Origin: Candidatus Latescibacterota bacterium
GTDB lineage: Bacteria > Latescibacterota > UBA2968 > SICM01
NCBI GenBank assembly: GCA_009694805.1
Contig: SICM01000002.1
Coordinates: 1-64,000, forward strand
Direction: 5' to 3'
DNA: 64,000 nucleotides
Shown: piece by piece, positions 16,624 to 25,716 of the stretch
Position numbering within the stretch: the first letter of the stretch is position 1
Layout: each line of letters begins with the position of its first letter
The notes under the pieces: generated by a model
Database searches by the model: none
What the model was told of the DNA's origin: nothing
The model's input: only the letters and a program-made list of their open reading frames with translations
Made by a program: the position numbers and the translations under genes

Positions 16624-16878
16624 ATGGCCAAGCCGTTTCGCCTGACAGACCTGCCCTACCTCCGGGCCTTTGCCGGCGTCAGCGCCGGAGAACTGGCCCG
16701 CAAGCTGAAGGTGGGGGTGCGGGACGTGGAACGGTGGGAGGCGTCCGAGGTCATCCCCCAGGGGGCCAAGATGCGCCGCCTGCGGCACTGGATCGCGTCA
16801 CAGTTGGACCTGATGGAGGGCCCGGAGGCGTGGCTGCGGGAGGTGAAAAAAAGGGAAATGAAAAAATTCAAAATGTAG
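16624..16878 (+). CDS. Small helix-turn-helix (XRE-like) protein, candidate efflux regulator
   Basis: An 84-residue protein starting MAKPFRLTDLPYLRAFAG. The centre, SAGELARKLKVGVRDVERWE, matches an XRE/Cro-type HTH. The lysine-rich last residues come from an AT-rich repeat and may be accidental. There is no ribosome-binding site, in agreement with the predicted leaderless mRNA. Its position back-to-back with the efflux operon suggests local control, which is inference. The longer open frame reaching upstream crosses the divergent promoters and is not real. Confidence 0.65.
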   Translation: MAKPFRLTDLPYLRAFAGVSAGELARKLKVGVRDVERWEASEVIPQGAKMRRLRHWIASQLDLMEGPEAWLREVKKREMKKFKM

Positions 16879-16950
16879 AATGCAAAATGCAAAATAACGG
16901 ATATTTCATGTTTTGCATTTTACACTTTGCACTTTGCACTTTGCATTTCC
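16863..16950. repeat. AT-rich inverted and 7-bp tandem repeats
   Basis: ATGCAAAATGCAAAATA is followed, after a short gap, by its inverted counterpart TTTTGCATTTTACA and by three perfect tandem units of ACTTTGC (16924-16944). It lies between the convergent HTH and microprotein genes and contributes the last codons of the HTH gene. Confidence 0.65.
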
Positions 16951-16953
16951 TCT

Positions 16954-17055
16954 TTATTTCTTCTTGTGGGTCGCCTTGAGACCCAGGTACGCGGCCCCGA
17001 TCAGGGCGAGGACCAGGACGACGGCCAGAAGGATGTCCAGAGTGGCGAGGCGCAT
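16954..17055 (-). CDS. 33-residue single-pass membrane microprotein
   Basis: ATG at 17055 to TAA at 16954 encodes MRLATLDILLAVVLVLALIG followed by a short ending with basic residues (ATHKKK). It is one hydrophobic helix with a positive C-terminus. It begins 5 bases after the stop of the TPP enzyme gene in the same direction, so it would be translationally coupled. No clear ribosome-binding site of its own is present. It may be a small subunit or membrane anchor for that enzyme; no family is recognised. Confidence 0.5.
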   Translation of the reverse strand: MRLATLDILLAVVLVLALIGAAYLGLKATHKKK

Positions 17056-17060
17056 CTCGG

Positions 17061-18680
17061 TCACTGATTTTCAGGATGAATCCACGGGATACGGCGGATC
17101 AGGGCATCTCTCTGGTCCGGCGAGAGGGGGACCTCGATGAGCGTGGGGCCGTCGGCCTGCACGGCTTCTCGCACGGCGGACCCGAGGGCTTCGGGGGTGG
17201 AGGCCCGCAGGCCCCGGCACCCGAACGCCTCCGCGAACCGGACGTAGTCGGGGTTCTGCATCTCCACGTCGATGGCGTGGCCGTCATAGGTCTTGTCCTG
17301 GATCCCCTTGATGGCGCTCAGGCAGTTGTCGTTGATCACCACGGCCACGACCGGGATGCGGTACTGCACGGCGGTCATCAGCTCGTAGGCCGTCATTAGG
17401 AACCCCCCGTCCCCGCTGACCGATACCACGGCCCGGTCGGGCCGGGCAAGCTTCGCACCGAGCGCCGCCGGGAAGGCGTAGCCCAGGTTGACGTAGTGGC
17501 AGGGGTAGAGAAACGTGCGGGGTTCGTAGATGGGGAACTCGTCGAACGCGCGATAGCCCACGGTGGTGACGTCCACGCTCACGACCGCGTCGCGGGGGAG
17601 GACCTGCCGGAGGACGTCCATGACGAGCAGGGGGGGGCGGTTCCGGGCCCCCTCCCGGATCGGGGAGAGGGCCGATGCCCAGCCCGGGCGTGGGACGCCC
17701 GGATCGAGGCGTTCGGTGAGCTGGGAGAGGGCCTGCCGGAGGTCCCCGGCCACGCCCACGTCCGCCGGATACTCCTTCCCGATCTCCTCCGGGTCAGCGT
17801 CGATCTGAATGAGGGGCTTCGGGATCTGCATCGTCCAGCCGCTCGTGTCGATCTGCGTGAACCGGCAGCCCACGGCCAGGGTCGCATCTGCCTGGGCCAC
17901 GACCTGCTGGCCGGATCGTCCCCGGATGTGGCCCAGGAAGAGGGGGTGATCCTCCGGGATCGCGCCCTTGCCGAGCCGGGTGGTCACGACCGGGGCGTTC
18001 AGGGCCTCCGCGAGCCGGACCAGGTCCGCCGAGGCCCCGGCGGCCAGGATGCCCCCCCCGGCCAGGATCACGGGCCGGGCCGCTGCCTGAAGGGCGCGGA
18101 GGGCCGCCCGGAGGTCGGCCTCGGACGGGGATGGGGATAGGGCCTCGACCCGGGGCGGGATCGAGGCCTCGCCCTCCGCCGAGACCACGTCGGGGGGGAA
18201 TTCGAGGACCGCGGGGCCGGGCCGGTACGCGCGCATAGCCCGGAAGGCCCCGGCCACGGCTTCAGGGATGTCGGCCACGGTCTGCGGGCAGGCGTAGTAC
18301 TTCGTGATGGGCTTGAAGAAGGTGGCCTGGTCCAGGCCGTGAAACATCTTCCCCCGGTCCCGCCCCTCGAACCGCGTGTCCACGCCCCCCGTGATCAGCA
18401 AGACAGGGGACCGATCCGTGTAGGCCTCGCCCAGGCCCGTGGAGGCGTTGGACGCGCCGGGGCCGGGCACCGTGAGGGCCACGCCCACGTCTCCGCCCGC
18501 GCGGGCGTAGCCGTCCGCCATCAGCGTGGCGGCCTGCTCGTTGCGGATCAGGACGCTGCGAATGACATCCTGTCTCCGGACGGCCTCGTAGAGGCCGATG
18601 TTCTGCGTGCCGGGCATGCCAAAGAGGCAGCGGACCCCCTGGGCCTTCAGGCACGCGATCAGAATTTCTCCGCCGGTCAT
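17061..18680 (-). CDS. Thiamine-diphosphate-dependent enzyme, acetolactate-synthase-like
   Basis: 539 residues with the three-domain TPP fold. The N-terminal domain has RNEQAATLMADGYAR with the catalytic glutamate. The central domain contains RPVILAGGGILAAGA. The C-terminal domain has the TPP motif beginning VSGDGGFLMTAYEL and ending at NDNCLSAIKG. This fits acetohydroxyacid synthase large subunits and relatives such as sulfoacetaldehyde acetyltransferase or benzoylformate decarboxylase. No small regulatory subunit or isoleucine/valine genes are nearby, so a catabolic role is possible. It is divergent from the DUF3500 gene. Confidence 0.82.
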   Translation of the reverse strand: MTGGEILIACLKAQGVRCLFGMPGTQNIGLYEAVRRQDVIRSVLIRNEQAATLMADGYARAGGDVGVALTVPGPGASNASTGLGEAYTDRSPVLLITGGVDTRFEGRDRGKMFHGLDQATFFKPITKYYACPQTVADIPEAVAGAFRAMRAYRPGPAVLEFPPDVVSAEGEASIPPRVEALSPSPSEADLRAALRALQAAARPVILAGGGILAAGASADLVRLAEALNAPVVTTRLGKGAIPEDHPLFLGHIRGRSGQQVVAQADATLAVGCRFTQIDTSGWTMQIPKPLIQIDADPEEIGKEYPADVGVAGDLRQALSQLTERLDPGVPRPGWASALSPIREGARNRPPLLVMDVLRQVLPRDAVVSVDVTTVGYRAFDEFPIYEPRTFLYPCHYVNLGYAFPAALGAKLARPDRAVVSVSGDGGFLMTAYELMTAVQYRIPVVAVVINDNCLSAIKGIQDKTYDGHAIDVEMQNPDYVRFAEAFGCRGLRASTPEALGSAVREAVQADGPTLIEVPLSPDQRDALIRRIPWIHPENQ

Positions 18681-18705
18681 AGGGATGAATCCTCACGATC
18701 TGTAG

Positions 18706-18724
18706 CCGGGATCGCCGATCCCGG
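18706..18724. promoter_or_regulatory. 8-bp-arm palindrome in the divergent TPP/DUF3500 region, operator-like
   Basis: CCGGGATC-GCC-GATCCCGG is a perfect palindrome centred between the two divergent start codons (18680 minus, 18752 plus). The position suits a regulator-binding site. No matching regulator is identified and a structural role is possible. Confidence 0.4.
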
Positions 18725-18751
18725 TCTCACGATAGATAAAGGAGTGTGGAC

Positions 18752-19756
18752 ATGGACATTCGATCCCCCGCAGCAGCAGCGGACACGTCCGTCGAACTGG
18801 AGTCGGAGACCGCCCAGCGGATGGCCGAGGCCGCCACGACGTTCTGGGCCTCCCTGACGCCGGACCAGCGGACCCGCGTCCTGTTCCCGGTGGAGAGCGA
18901 GGAGCGGCAGAACTGGCACTACATCCCGCGCGACAGGTGCGGCATTCCGTTCAAGGAGATGGACGGGGCGCAGCAGAAACTCGCCCACGCCCTGCTGTCG
19001 AGCGGGCTGAGCCGGCGCGGCTACATGAAGGCCGCGACCATCATGAGCCTCGAATCCGTCCTGGGGCGGCTCGAAGGGACCGAGCGTCGTTTCGCGCGCG
19101 ACCCCGACCTCTACTACGTGACCCTGTTCGGGACGCCGTCGGATGAGGCCCCGTGGGGATGGAGGGTGGAAGGGCATCACGTGTCGGTCAACTTCCTGGT
19201 CGTGGGCGGAAAGCGTATCGCCCCCACCCCGAACTTCTTGGGGTCCAACCCGGCCCGCGTGCCCCAGGGGGACCTGACGGGCCTCCGGGTGCTGGCCGCC
19301 GAAGAGGACCTGGCCCGCCGCATGCTAAGCTCTCTGGACCCTTCGCAACACGTCAGAGCCATCCTCTCCGCCGAGGCCCCATCGGACATCGTCACGCGGG
19401 CGGAGCACCGCATCAAATTGGACGCCCCCGCCGGCCTCGCAGCCGGGGAGATGGGGGAGGACCAGCGCCGGAGGGTGATGGACCTGGTGACCGAATACGT
19501 CTCCCGGATGCCCCTGGACGTGGCCGACATCCGGATGAACCGGATCGAGAAGGACGGGACCGCGCACATCCACTTCGCCTGGGCAGGGCCTGAGGAGCGG
19601 GGAAAGCCGCACTACTACCGGTTGCAGGGGCCCGGCTTTCTGGTGGAGTACGACAACACGCAGAATCAGGCGAACCATATCCATACGGTCTGGCGGGACC
19701 TGACGGACGACTGGGGAGACGACCTGCTGGCCCGCCACTACGACAGGTCCCACTGA
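18752..19756 (+). CDS. DUF3500 family protein
   Basis: About 334 residues with the DUF3500 layout: an early helix region (FWASLTPDQRTRVLFP), NWHYIPRDRCGIPFKEMDG, then LYYVTLFGTPSDEAPWGWRVEGHHVSVNF. It ends in VEYDNTQNQANHIHTVWRD and DDLLARHY. The family is widespread and has no established activity; the conserved H, E, D and N residues suggest a metal-binding hydrolase, which is inference. The start at ATG 18752 is preceded by AAAGGAG. No signal peptide is visible, so it is probably cytoplasmic. Confidence 0.8.
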   Translation: MDIRSPAAAADTSVELESETAQRMAEAATTFWASLTPDQRTRVLFPVESEERQNWHYIPRDRCGIPFKEMDGAQQKLAHALLSSGLSRRGYMKAATIMSLESVLGRLEGTERRFARDPDLYYVTLFGTPSDEAPWGWRVEGHHVSVNFLVVGGKRIAPTPNFLGSNPARVPQGDLTGLRVLAAEEDLARRMLSSLDPSQHVRAILSAEAPSDIVTRAEHRIKLDAPAGLAAGEMGEDQRRRVMDLVTEYVSRMPLDVADIRMNRIEKDGTAHIHFAWAGPEERGKPHYYRLQGPGFLVEYDNTQNQANHIHTVWRDLTDDWGDDLLARHYDRSH

Positions 19757-19829
19757 GTAGGGGCAACCCCCTGTGGTTGCCCTCTTTGAGGGCCCTCTCT
19801 TTGTGGGGCACGGCGCGCCGTGCCCCTAC
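19757..19829. repeat. GTAGGGGC...GCCCCTAC element between convergent genes
   Basis: Starts GTAGGGGC and ends GCCCCTAC, with two internal hairpins (GGGCAACC/GGTTGCCC and GGGGCACGGC/GCCGTGCCCC). It begins one base after the DUF3500 stop and contains the stop codon of the kinase gene on the other strand. A bidirectional terminator role is plausible. Confidence 0.65.
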
Positions 19830-21736
19830 GAATCGATCGCCTGCCGAACGGCCCGGCTCAGCGCGTCGAAATTGAACGGCTTGTTCAGGACCCCCTTCAG
19901 CCCCCGCTCTCGCAGGTCAACGACGTCCTCCTTCACGCTGTATCCGGTCATCAAAAGCACCTTCACCGCCGGGTGCGTCTCGATCAGCGCCTCGTAGAGT
20001 TCCTGCCCCCCCATCTTCGGCATCACCATGTCCGTCACCACCAGCGCGATCTCCTCCCGGTGAGCGCGATAGAGGTTCAGCGCCTCCTCCCCGTCCGTCG
20101 CCGTCAGAACGGTGTAGCCCAGCGTCTCCAGCATGGCCCGCCCGATGGCCAGCACCGTGTCCTCGTCTTCCACCATCAACAGCGTCTCCGTTCCGCCCAC
20201 GGGAGGTTCCTCTGCGGAGACGACCCGAAGGGTCGTCTCCACGGCCTCCATCGCAGGCAGGTAGACCCTGAACTCGCTGCCCTGGCCCACCTCACTCCGG
20301 ACGGCGATGTGCCCCGCGTGCGCCTTGATGATGCCGTAGACCATCGCCAGCCCCAGCCCCGTCCCCTCCCCCACGCCCTTCGTCGTGTAGAAGGGCTCGA
20401 AGATGCGCTCCTGTACCTCCGGCGTCATCCCGACGCCCGTGTCCCGTACCCACAGGCAGATGTACTTCCCGGCGTGAAGGTCCGCGTGTGCCCGACAGTA
20501 GGCCTCATCCAGGGTCACCCCCTCCAGCCCCAGGGTCAGTTCGCCCCCGTGGGGCATGGCCTGGCTGGCGTTGATGCAGAGGTTCACGATCACCTGTTGC
20601 ATCTGGGTGGGATCGACATTCACGATCGCCACCTCGCCGGATGCGGCCAGCCGGATCGCGATGTGCTCCGGCACCGTGCGCTCCAGCAGCTTGATCGTCT
20701 CCCGGACGAAAAACAGCAGGGGCAGGGGCTGCGGTTCGGTGACGGCCCGGCGGCTGAAGGCCAGCAGTTGAGAGATCAGCCTCGCGGCCCGATCGCACTG
20801 CTCGGGGATTCTATGGATGTACTCCCGCCATCTCCCCTCGTCCTCCATCAGAGCGAGCTGCGCAGACCCGATGATGCCGGTCAGCAGGTTGTTGAAATCG
20901 TGCGCGATCCCCCCGGCCAGGGTGCCGACCGCCTCCATCTTCTGCGCCTGGAACAACTGCTGCTCCAGGCGTTTGCGTTCGGTGACGTCCCGGAGGACGG
21001 ACTGGACCGCCGGTTGTCCCCGGTAGATGAAAAGACTGGCTCTGGACTCGACGTCTAGGACGGCCCCGTCCACTCGGATAATTTTTTGTTCGATGGGGGG
21101 AGCGATCTTCTGGCTATCCAGAACCTGCTGCGTGCGCGCCCTGGCGGCTTCGCGGTAGTCTGGATGCACAAAATCAAATATAGGCCTTCCGATCAGCTCT
21201 TCAGAAGTCGCAGCGCCGAGCAGTTTTGTCGCCGTGGTGTTGAGGAACGCGATTTTGCCTCTGACGTGGATCAGGATCGCGTCCGGGGAGAGTTCGACGA
21301 GCTGTCGATAGCGCTCTTCACTCTCCCGAAGCGCCACTTCTGCCCCGCGCTTTTCGTCGCGGAGACGCTTCTGCTCGAGGGCGCGGGTCACCGCCGGCCC
21401 CAGACGCGCCAGCCGATCTTTCAGCAGATAGTCCGAGGCCCCCTGTTGCAGGGCGACGACGGCCGTCTCTTCGCCGACGGTCCCGGACACGATGATGAAC
21501 GGGATGTCCAGCCCGCGCCCCTGGAGCAGGCGAAGCGCCCTCATGGCGTCGAACTGCGGCAGGTTGAAGTCCGCCAGGATCACGTCCAGCGCAGGGTCCA
21601 GGCGGACGAGATAGTCCGTCTCTGTATCGACCCGCTGCCAGTCCGGCGCGAACCCGGCGCGGCGCAACGCACGTACCATCAGTTCGGCGTCGTTCGGGTT
21701 ATCTTCGAGAACCAGAACGCAAATAGGAATCGACAC
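19826..21736 (-). CDS. Hybrid sensor histidine kinase (REC-PAS-HisKA-HATPase-REC)
   Basis: 636 residues in this order: an N-terminal receiver with D56 in VILADFNLP; a PAS domain (about 135-255, [19 protein letters not shown]); HisKA with H279 in [15 protein letters not shown]; HATPase with N-box [10 protein letters not shown] and G-boxes DTGVGM and [11 protein letters not shown]; and a C-terminal receiver with the phospho-site in [13 protein letters not shown]. There are no membrane helices, so it is a soluble phosphorelay protein. The start is taken as GTG 21736 behind GGGAGGT, since earlier in-frame codons lie upstream of the predicted promoter. No output regulator is adjacent. Confidence 0.9.
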   Translation of the reverse strand: MSIPICVLVLEDNPNDAELMVRALRRAGFAPDWQRVDTETDYLVRLDPALDVILADFNLPQFDAMRALRLLQGRGLDIPFIIVSGTVGEETAVVALQQGASDYLLKDRLARLGPAVTRALEQKRLRDEKRGAEVALRESEERYRQLVELSPDAILIHVRGKIAFLNTTATKLLGAATSEELIGRPIFDFVHPDYREAARARTQQVLDSQKIAPPIEQKIIRVDGAVLDVESRASLFIYRGQPAVQSVLRDVTERKRLEQQLFQAQKMEAVGTLAGGIAHDFNNLLTGIIGSAQLALMEDEGRWREYIHRIPEQCDRAARLISQLLAFSRRAVTEPQPLPLLFFVRETIKLLERTVPEHIAIRLAASGEVAIVNVDPTQMQQVIVNLCINASQAMPHGGELTLGLEGVTLDEAYCRAHADLHAGKYICLWVRDTGVGMTPEVQERIFEPFYTTKGVGEGTGLGLAMVYGIIKAHAGHIAVRSEVGQGSEFRVYLPAMEAVETTLRVVSAEEPPVGGTETLLMVEDEDTVLAIGRAMLETLGYTVLTATDGEEALNLYRAHREEIALVVTDMVMPKMGGQELYEALIETHPAVKVLLMTGYSVKEDVVDLRERGLKGVLNKPFNFDALSRAVRQAIDS

Positions 21737-21785
21737 GATGACCTCCCGACGGGCTCGTAGGGAAACAACTTTCTCCCTCCCATTC

Positions 21786-21814
21786 AATATAAACCGCCTC
21801 CGTTCCCGTGTCAA
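21786..21814 (-). promoter_or_regulatory. Consensus promoter for the histidine kinase gene
   Basis: On the minus strand TTGACA (21809-21814), 17 bases, TATATT (21786-21791). It lies about 50 bases upstream of the GTG start and rules out the longer N-terminus. Confidence 0.75.
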
Positions 21815-21844
21815 CGCAGAATGCGCGAGCCGTTCTTTTTCGTG

Positions 21845-21873
21845 TTGACAAACCTGCCCGCTCTGCATAAGTT
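21845..21873 (+). promoter_or_regulatory. Sigma70-like promoter for the phosphodiesterase gene
   Basis: TTGACA (21845-21850), 17 bases, TAAGTT (21868-21873), followed by a strong AGGAGGTGA before ATG 21902. It is back-to-back with the kinase promoter. Confidence 0.75.
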
Positions 21874-21901
21874 GTCGCATACTTTAGCAGGAGGTGATTC
21901 T

Positions 21902-22393
21902 ATGAGCGGACCTCTCATCGGACTGATCACGGACACCCACGACAACCAGGACACGGCGGCGAAGGCCGTGGACCTCTTCAACGAGAGGAAGGTCGATCTG
22001 GTCCTCCACGGCGGCGACTACATCGCCCCGTTCAACGCGAAACCCCTCAAGGGATTGAAGGCCGGATTCATCGGCGTCTTCGGCAACAACGACGGGGAGC
22101 GGTTCGGCCTCCGGGCGGCGTTCGCGGACCTCGGGCCGATCCACCGCGCGCCCTACGAGCTGGTCCACGCTGGCAAAAAAATCCTGATGCTCCACGAGCC
22201 CGATGTCCTGGACGCCCTGATCGCCAGCGGCGTCTACGACGTCATCTTCTACGGCCACACCCACCGGATCGACGTCCGGGAGGGGCGCACGCTCGTGGTC
22301 AACCCGGGCGAGGCCTATGGCCGGGTGACGGGCCGGGCCACCGTCGGGGTGCTGGATCTGGCTGAGATGAAGGTGGAGATCGTCGATCTATGA
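21902..22393 (+). CDS. YfcE/MJ0936-type metallophosphoesterase
   Basis: A compact 163-residue calcineurin-like phosphodiesterase. All metal-ligand motifs are present in order: [20 protein letters not shown], a histidine in LMLHEP, and FYGHTHRID. The size matches the YfcE family, which acts on phosphodiesters in vitro and has no firm physiological substrate. AGGAGGTGA lies 8 bases before the start. It sits alone between a kinase and an epimerase gene. Confidence 0.88.
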   Translation: MSGPLIGLITDTHDNQDTAAKAVDLFNERKVDLVLHGGDYIAPFNAKPLKGLKAGFIGVFGNNDGERFGLRAAFADLGPIHRAPYELVHAGKKILMLHEPDVLDALIASGVYDVIFYGHTHRIDVREGRTLVVNPGEAYGRVTGRATVGVLDLAEMKVEIVDL

Positions 22394-22432
22394 AGTCCTG
22401 AGTGCTGAGGGACACCCCCCTTCCACCCCCTG

Positions 22433-22470
22433 CCCCCCTCCCTCCCCCCACAGGTGGGGGAGGGAGGGGG
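22433..22470. repeat. C-rich/G-rich hairpin
   Basis: CCCCCTCCCTCCCCC and GGGGGAGGGAGGGGG form a long stem around a short loop in the gap before the epimerase gene. It resembles the CCTCTCCC repeat group but lacks its GGCCCTCACCCC head. Confidence 0.5.
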
Positions 22471-22544
22471 AAACAAGGGCTTTGCCCCTTGAGATGGGGG
22501 AGGGCTGGGGGCTGCCTCTACCCAGGACTCTTTTCGGAGGTTCT

Positions 22545-23474
22545 ATGCGCATCCTGATCACCGGCGGAGCGGGGTTCATCGGGTCACACCTCTGCGAGTT
22601 CATGCTCGATCACGGCCACGAGGTGATCTGCGTGGACAACCTGCTGACCGGAAACCCCGACAACGTCGCCCCCCTCATCGGCAGGGAGGGGTTCACCTTC
22701 CTCCACTACGATGTGACGAACGACATCCACGTCAGAGGCCCGCTCGACTATATCCTGCACTTCGCCAGTCCCGCCAGCCCGAAGGACTACCTGCAGTTCC
22801 CCATCCGGACGATGAAGGTCGGGTCCTACGGGACGCACAAGGCCCTCGGCCTGGCCAGGGCCAAGCGGGCCAGATTCCTCCTCGCCTCCACCTCCGAGAC
22901 CTACGGAGATCCCCTGGTCCATCCCCAGAAGGAGGACTACTGGGGAAATGTCAACCCCATCGGCGTGCGGGGGGTCTACGACGAGGCCAAACGGTTCGCC
23001 GAGGCGATGACGATGGCCTACCACCGGGAATCGGGGATCGACACGCGCATCGTCAGGATCTTCAACACCTACGGGCCCAGGATGCGGCGGGACGACGGCC
23101 GCATGATCCCCAACTTCATCCACTGGTCGCTGAAGGACCAGGACCTGGAGATCTACGGGGATGGCAGCTACACCCGCAGCGTCTGCTACGTCTCCGACCT
23201 GGTGGACGGCATCTACCGCCTCATGCAGGCCGATGTCCACACCCCGGTCAACCTCGGCAACACCGAGGAGATGACCGTCCTGAACATGGCCAAAAAGATC
23301 ATTTCCTTGACGGAGAGTAAGAGCCAAATTGTCTTCGGCCCCCCCATGGAAGACGACCCCAAGGAGCGGAGGCCGGACATTACGAAGGCCCGCACGCTCC
23401 TGGGATGGGAGCCGAAGATCAGCCCGGACGAGGGACTTCGGAAGACCATCGAGTGGTTCAGGGGACCGTCCTGA
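22545..23474 (+). CDS. NAD-dependent sugar-nucleotide epimerase/decarboxylase, UDP-glucuronate decarboxylase-like
   Basis: An extended SDR enzyme of 309 residues. The NAD-binding glycine motif is GGAGFIGS and the catalytic pair is YDEAKR. The segments [28 protein letters not shown] and [11 protein letters not shown] closely follow UDP-xylose synthase (UXS). UDP-D-xylose formation is therefore the most likely role, with other nucleotide-sugar epimerases as alternatives. The start at 22545 follows CGGAGG; the open frame upstream lies in a repeat. A 13-base hairpin follows the stop. Confidence 0.85.
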   Translation: MRILITGGAGFIGSHLCEFMLDHGHEVICVDNLLTGNPDNVAPLIGREGFTFLHYDVTNDIHVRGPLDYILHFASPASPKDYLQFPIRTMKVGSYGTHKALGLARAKRARFLLASTSETYGDPLVHPQKEDYWGNVNPIGVRGVYDEAKRFAEAMTMAYHRESGIDTRIVRIFNTYGPRMRRDDGRMIPNFIHWSLKDQDLEIYGDGSYTRSVCYVSDLVDGIYRLMQADVHTPVNLGNTEEMTVLNMAKKIISLTESKSQIVFGPPMEDDPKERRPDITKARTLLGWEPKISPDEGLRKTIEWFRGPS

Positions 23475-23503
23475 GTAGGGGCGACCCGACGGGTCGCCCC
23501 TAC
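23475..23503. terminator. 13-bp GTAGGGGC hairpin after the epimerase gene
   Basis: The stem arms GTAGGGGCGACCC and GGGTCGCCCCTAC are identical to those at 4746-4774, with a different 3-base loop. The stem starts at the base after the stop codon and is followed by a T-rich stretch ending in TGTTTTTTAC. A terminator role is plausible. Confidence 0.65.
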
Positions 23504-23526
23504 TTCAATCTGCGACTGTTTTTTAC

Positions 23527-23555
23527 TTGACACAGGCTCCTGACTTGTTCATAAT
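23527..23555 (+). promoter_or_regulatory. Sigma70-like promoter at the head of the glycan block
   Basis: TTGACA (23527-23532), 17 bases, CATAAT (23550-23555), 60 bases upstream of the first gene of the long plus-strand block. It is the only clear promoter I see for that block. Confidence 0.7.
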
Positions 23556-23614
23556 TGTCTGGTCACCGCTTGTCAATCTGTCAGACATTTCAATTTGCCC
23601 TCTCAGGAGTCTTC

Positions 23615-25366
23615 ATGAACGAACCGATTTACTTCACCGACATGGGACAGTGCGAGCCGTCGCACGCCCTCTCGACCTTCAGTCGGGTCCGCCACTGGTC
23701 ACTCTGGGACTACGAGACGGACCCCGCCCGGACGGTCCATCTCAAAGGCCGGATGCTCTACGCCAGCGAGCAGACCGAGTCCCCTCCGGTCACGCTCCGG
23801 CTGAACCTGAAGGGACCGCACGCCGTCTACCTGGCCAGCCATCACGGCTGGGAGCCGCAGTCCTACACCATGAAGGCCAGGCTCACGAAGGACCCCTGTT
23901 TTCACCGGCTCTTCGATCAGGTCGTCCTGCCCAAAGACCTGGCCTCTCTGGGCCGGAAGGAGCAATTCACCGAACGGACCTTTTCGCGCTATGACCTGGC
24001 CGAGTGGCTCTGGCGCTGCGAGGACCTGACAGGCCAGGATATCACGTTCGCCCGGCCCAACCTCGGCAGCTTTCGGGGCAAGGTGAATGCCTCCATCGCC
24101 TACGTGAAGTGCGTGCCGCTGACGGACGGGGAGGTCGCTGCGCTGGAGCGACTGAGGCCGACGGCGCAGACCCGCACGCTGATGGGGAGCATCGACGGGG
24201 GGGAGACCTTCTCCTGGCTCCCGGAGTCCCGTGAAGAGGTCTGGGAGGAGATGGAGCCGTTCCGGGACTCGGACGTGGGGATCGTCTGCTATACCATCGC
24301 GCGGTTGGATGTCTGCGTGTTCCCGACGCGGGTGGGGACGGTGCGGACGCGGGAGATGGGCTACTACCACCCCACATACTGGACGGTCGGGGACTCGATG
24401 GAGCGGCTAACGGCCCACGGGATCGACCCGCTGAAGGAGACCATCGACTACGCGCACGGGATCGGGGTGAAAATTCTGGTCACCAACCGGCCTGCGGCTC
24501 CCCACATGGCCCCCTACCAGGAGGGCATGCAGACCCCCTGGTACATGGAGAACACGCAGTGGCGCTGCCGGATCGAGGATGGGCGGCCGCTCCAGCAGAT
24601 GAGCTTCGCGTACCCGGAGGTGGCCGGGAAGTTCCTCGGCATCTTCCGCGAGGGCCTGGAGCGGGGCGCGGACGGCATCTGCATGATGTGGTGCCGGGGG
24701 TGGCCCTGGGTGATGTACGAGGAGCCTGTGGTGAAGTCCTTCGTCGAAAAGCACGGTGAAGATCCCCGCAAGCTCCCCCGGAACGACCCGCGCTGGATGC
24801 AGCACAAGGCCGATGTCATGACCGACCACTTCATCCGGCCCATGCGCAAAATCCTGGACGAGTTCGGGCAGGCTCAGGGGCGGCGTCTGGAGGCCGCCTA
24901 CTACGTGATGGACCGGCCGGAGGACTGTCTCTACAACACCCTGGACGTCCGGACCTGGGTCCGGGAGGGCCTGGTGGACTACCTGATGATCCATCCCAAC
25001 GGCTGGAGCGAGGGGGCCAGCGGAAAGCGGGACAACCTGCGGGTGCACGACTCGGTCCCGCTGTTCAAGGAGCTGGTCAAAGGGACGAACATCAAGGTCT
25101 ACGCGGATGTCTATCCGAGGCGCATGCCCGCGGAGGGCTACCTGGAGCGGGCCCGGTTCTACTACGGGACCGGCGCGGACGGTCTGATGTACTGGGACGT
25201 GGACCGCCGCACATCCCGCAAGAGCGAGTGGTTCACGGGGGCCAAGACGGGTCACCGGGACCTGCTCGACGCCTGGCCGATCGACGTCAGCCCCCACTTC
25301 AAGGTCGTCCCGCTCAGCATGATCGGAGGGCTGTCCACGGACCCGCGCTATGACACGACGGGGTGA
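23615..25366 (+). CDS. Glycosidase-like two-domain protein, paralogue 1 of 3
   Basis: 583 residues from ATG 23615 behind AGGAG. The N-terminal half (CEPSHALSTF, LKGPHAVYLASHHG, ARLTKD) reads as a beta-sandwich. The C-terminal half is TIM-barrel-like with ADGICMMWCRGWPWVMYEEPV, EGLVDYLMIHPN, KVYADVYPRRMP, and DGLMYWDVDRR with SEWFTG. The same blocks recur in the proteins at 32149 and 46283. The acidic residues in YEEPV and WDVD are catalytic candidates. No signal peptide and no named family, so a glycoside-hydrolase-like role is inferred from fold pattern and neighbours. Confidence 0.65.
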   Translation: MNEPIYFTDMGQCEPSHALSTFSRVRHWSLWDYETDPARTVHLKGRMLYASEQTESPPVTLRLNLKGPHAVYLASHHGWEPQSYTMKARLTKDPCFHRLFDQVVLPKDLASLGRKEQFTERTFSRYDLAEWLWRCEDLTGQDITFARPNLGSFRGKVNASIAYVKCVPLTDGEVAALERLRPTAQTRTLMGSIDGGETFSWLPESREEVWEEMEPFRDSDVGIVCYTIARLDVCVFPTRVGTVRTREMGYYHPTYWTVGDSMERLTAHGIDPLKETIDYAHGIGVKILVTNRPAAPHMAPYQEGMQTPWYMENTQWRCRIEDGRPLQQMSFAYPEVAGKFLGIFREGLERGADGICMMWCRGWPWVMYEEPVVKSFVEKHGEDPRKLPRNDPRWMQHKADVMTDHFIRPMRKILDEFGQAQGRRLEAAYYVMDRPEDCLYNTLDVRTWVREGLVDYLMIHPNGWSEGASGKRDNLRVHDSVPLFKELVKGTNIKVYADVYPRRMPAEGYLERARFYYGTGADGLMYWDVDRRTSRKSEWFTGAKTGHRDLLDAWPIDVSPHFKVVPLSMIGGLSTDPRYDTTG

Positions 25367-25490
25367 GCCCTCACCCCCCAGCCTCCTCTCCCTCCTTCGA
25401 CTACGCGGCCCTTCGACTACGCTCAGGATGCGGGAGAGGGGGAGAAGCACCCCACCCCCTTCCCCTCCCCTACAAGAGGGGAGGGGAGAA
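25367..25490. repeat. CCCTCACCCC/CCTCTCCC repeat, copy 2, with inserted palindromes
   Basis: Starts GCCCTCACCCC just after the stop codon. It contains two copies of a CCTTCGACTACG...-type palindrome (25394-25428) and ends in a perfect 11-base hairpin, TCCCCTCCCCT (25461-25471) with AGGGGAGGGGA (25477-25487). Together with the following repeat it fills the 440-base gap before 25807, where I see no gene. Confidence 0.6.
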
Positions 25491-25516
25491 AACCAAGAAG
25501 CGCGATAGCGCTGAGG

Positions 25517-25716
25517 GCGCGACGTCCCGGCTTTCAAGCAGGATGTTCGTTCAGGCAAGGTGGGGTACGAGCGCCGAAGGCGCGGGGGTGCGGTGGAAGG
25601 GGCCCGGACTACCACGGGACCCCGATTACACCACGGAACAGAGTACGGCGCGCCAAGCCCGCGCGGCGCTTGAGCGCGATTCTTTGCGCCACTTTCTTCT
25701 AAAGAAAGTGGCAAAA
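25517..25716 (+). repeat. About 200-bp interspersed repeat ending in hairpin, copy B
   Basis: Shares GACGTCCCGGCTTTCAAGCA, GGTGGGGTACGAGCG and GAGTACGGCGCGCCAA with copies A and C in the same order. The closing stem has changed to GCCACTTTCTT / AAGAAAGTGGC but keeps pairing, which argues for selection on the structure or for independent replacement of the tail. It ends 90 bases before the lyase gene. Confidence 0.85.

Noticed and set aside
19820-21058. Plus-strand 412-codon open frame opposite the histidine kinase
   Set aside because: Histidine/arginine/proline-rich composition without family motifs; the minus strand encodes a complete hybrid kinase.
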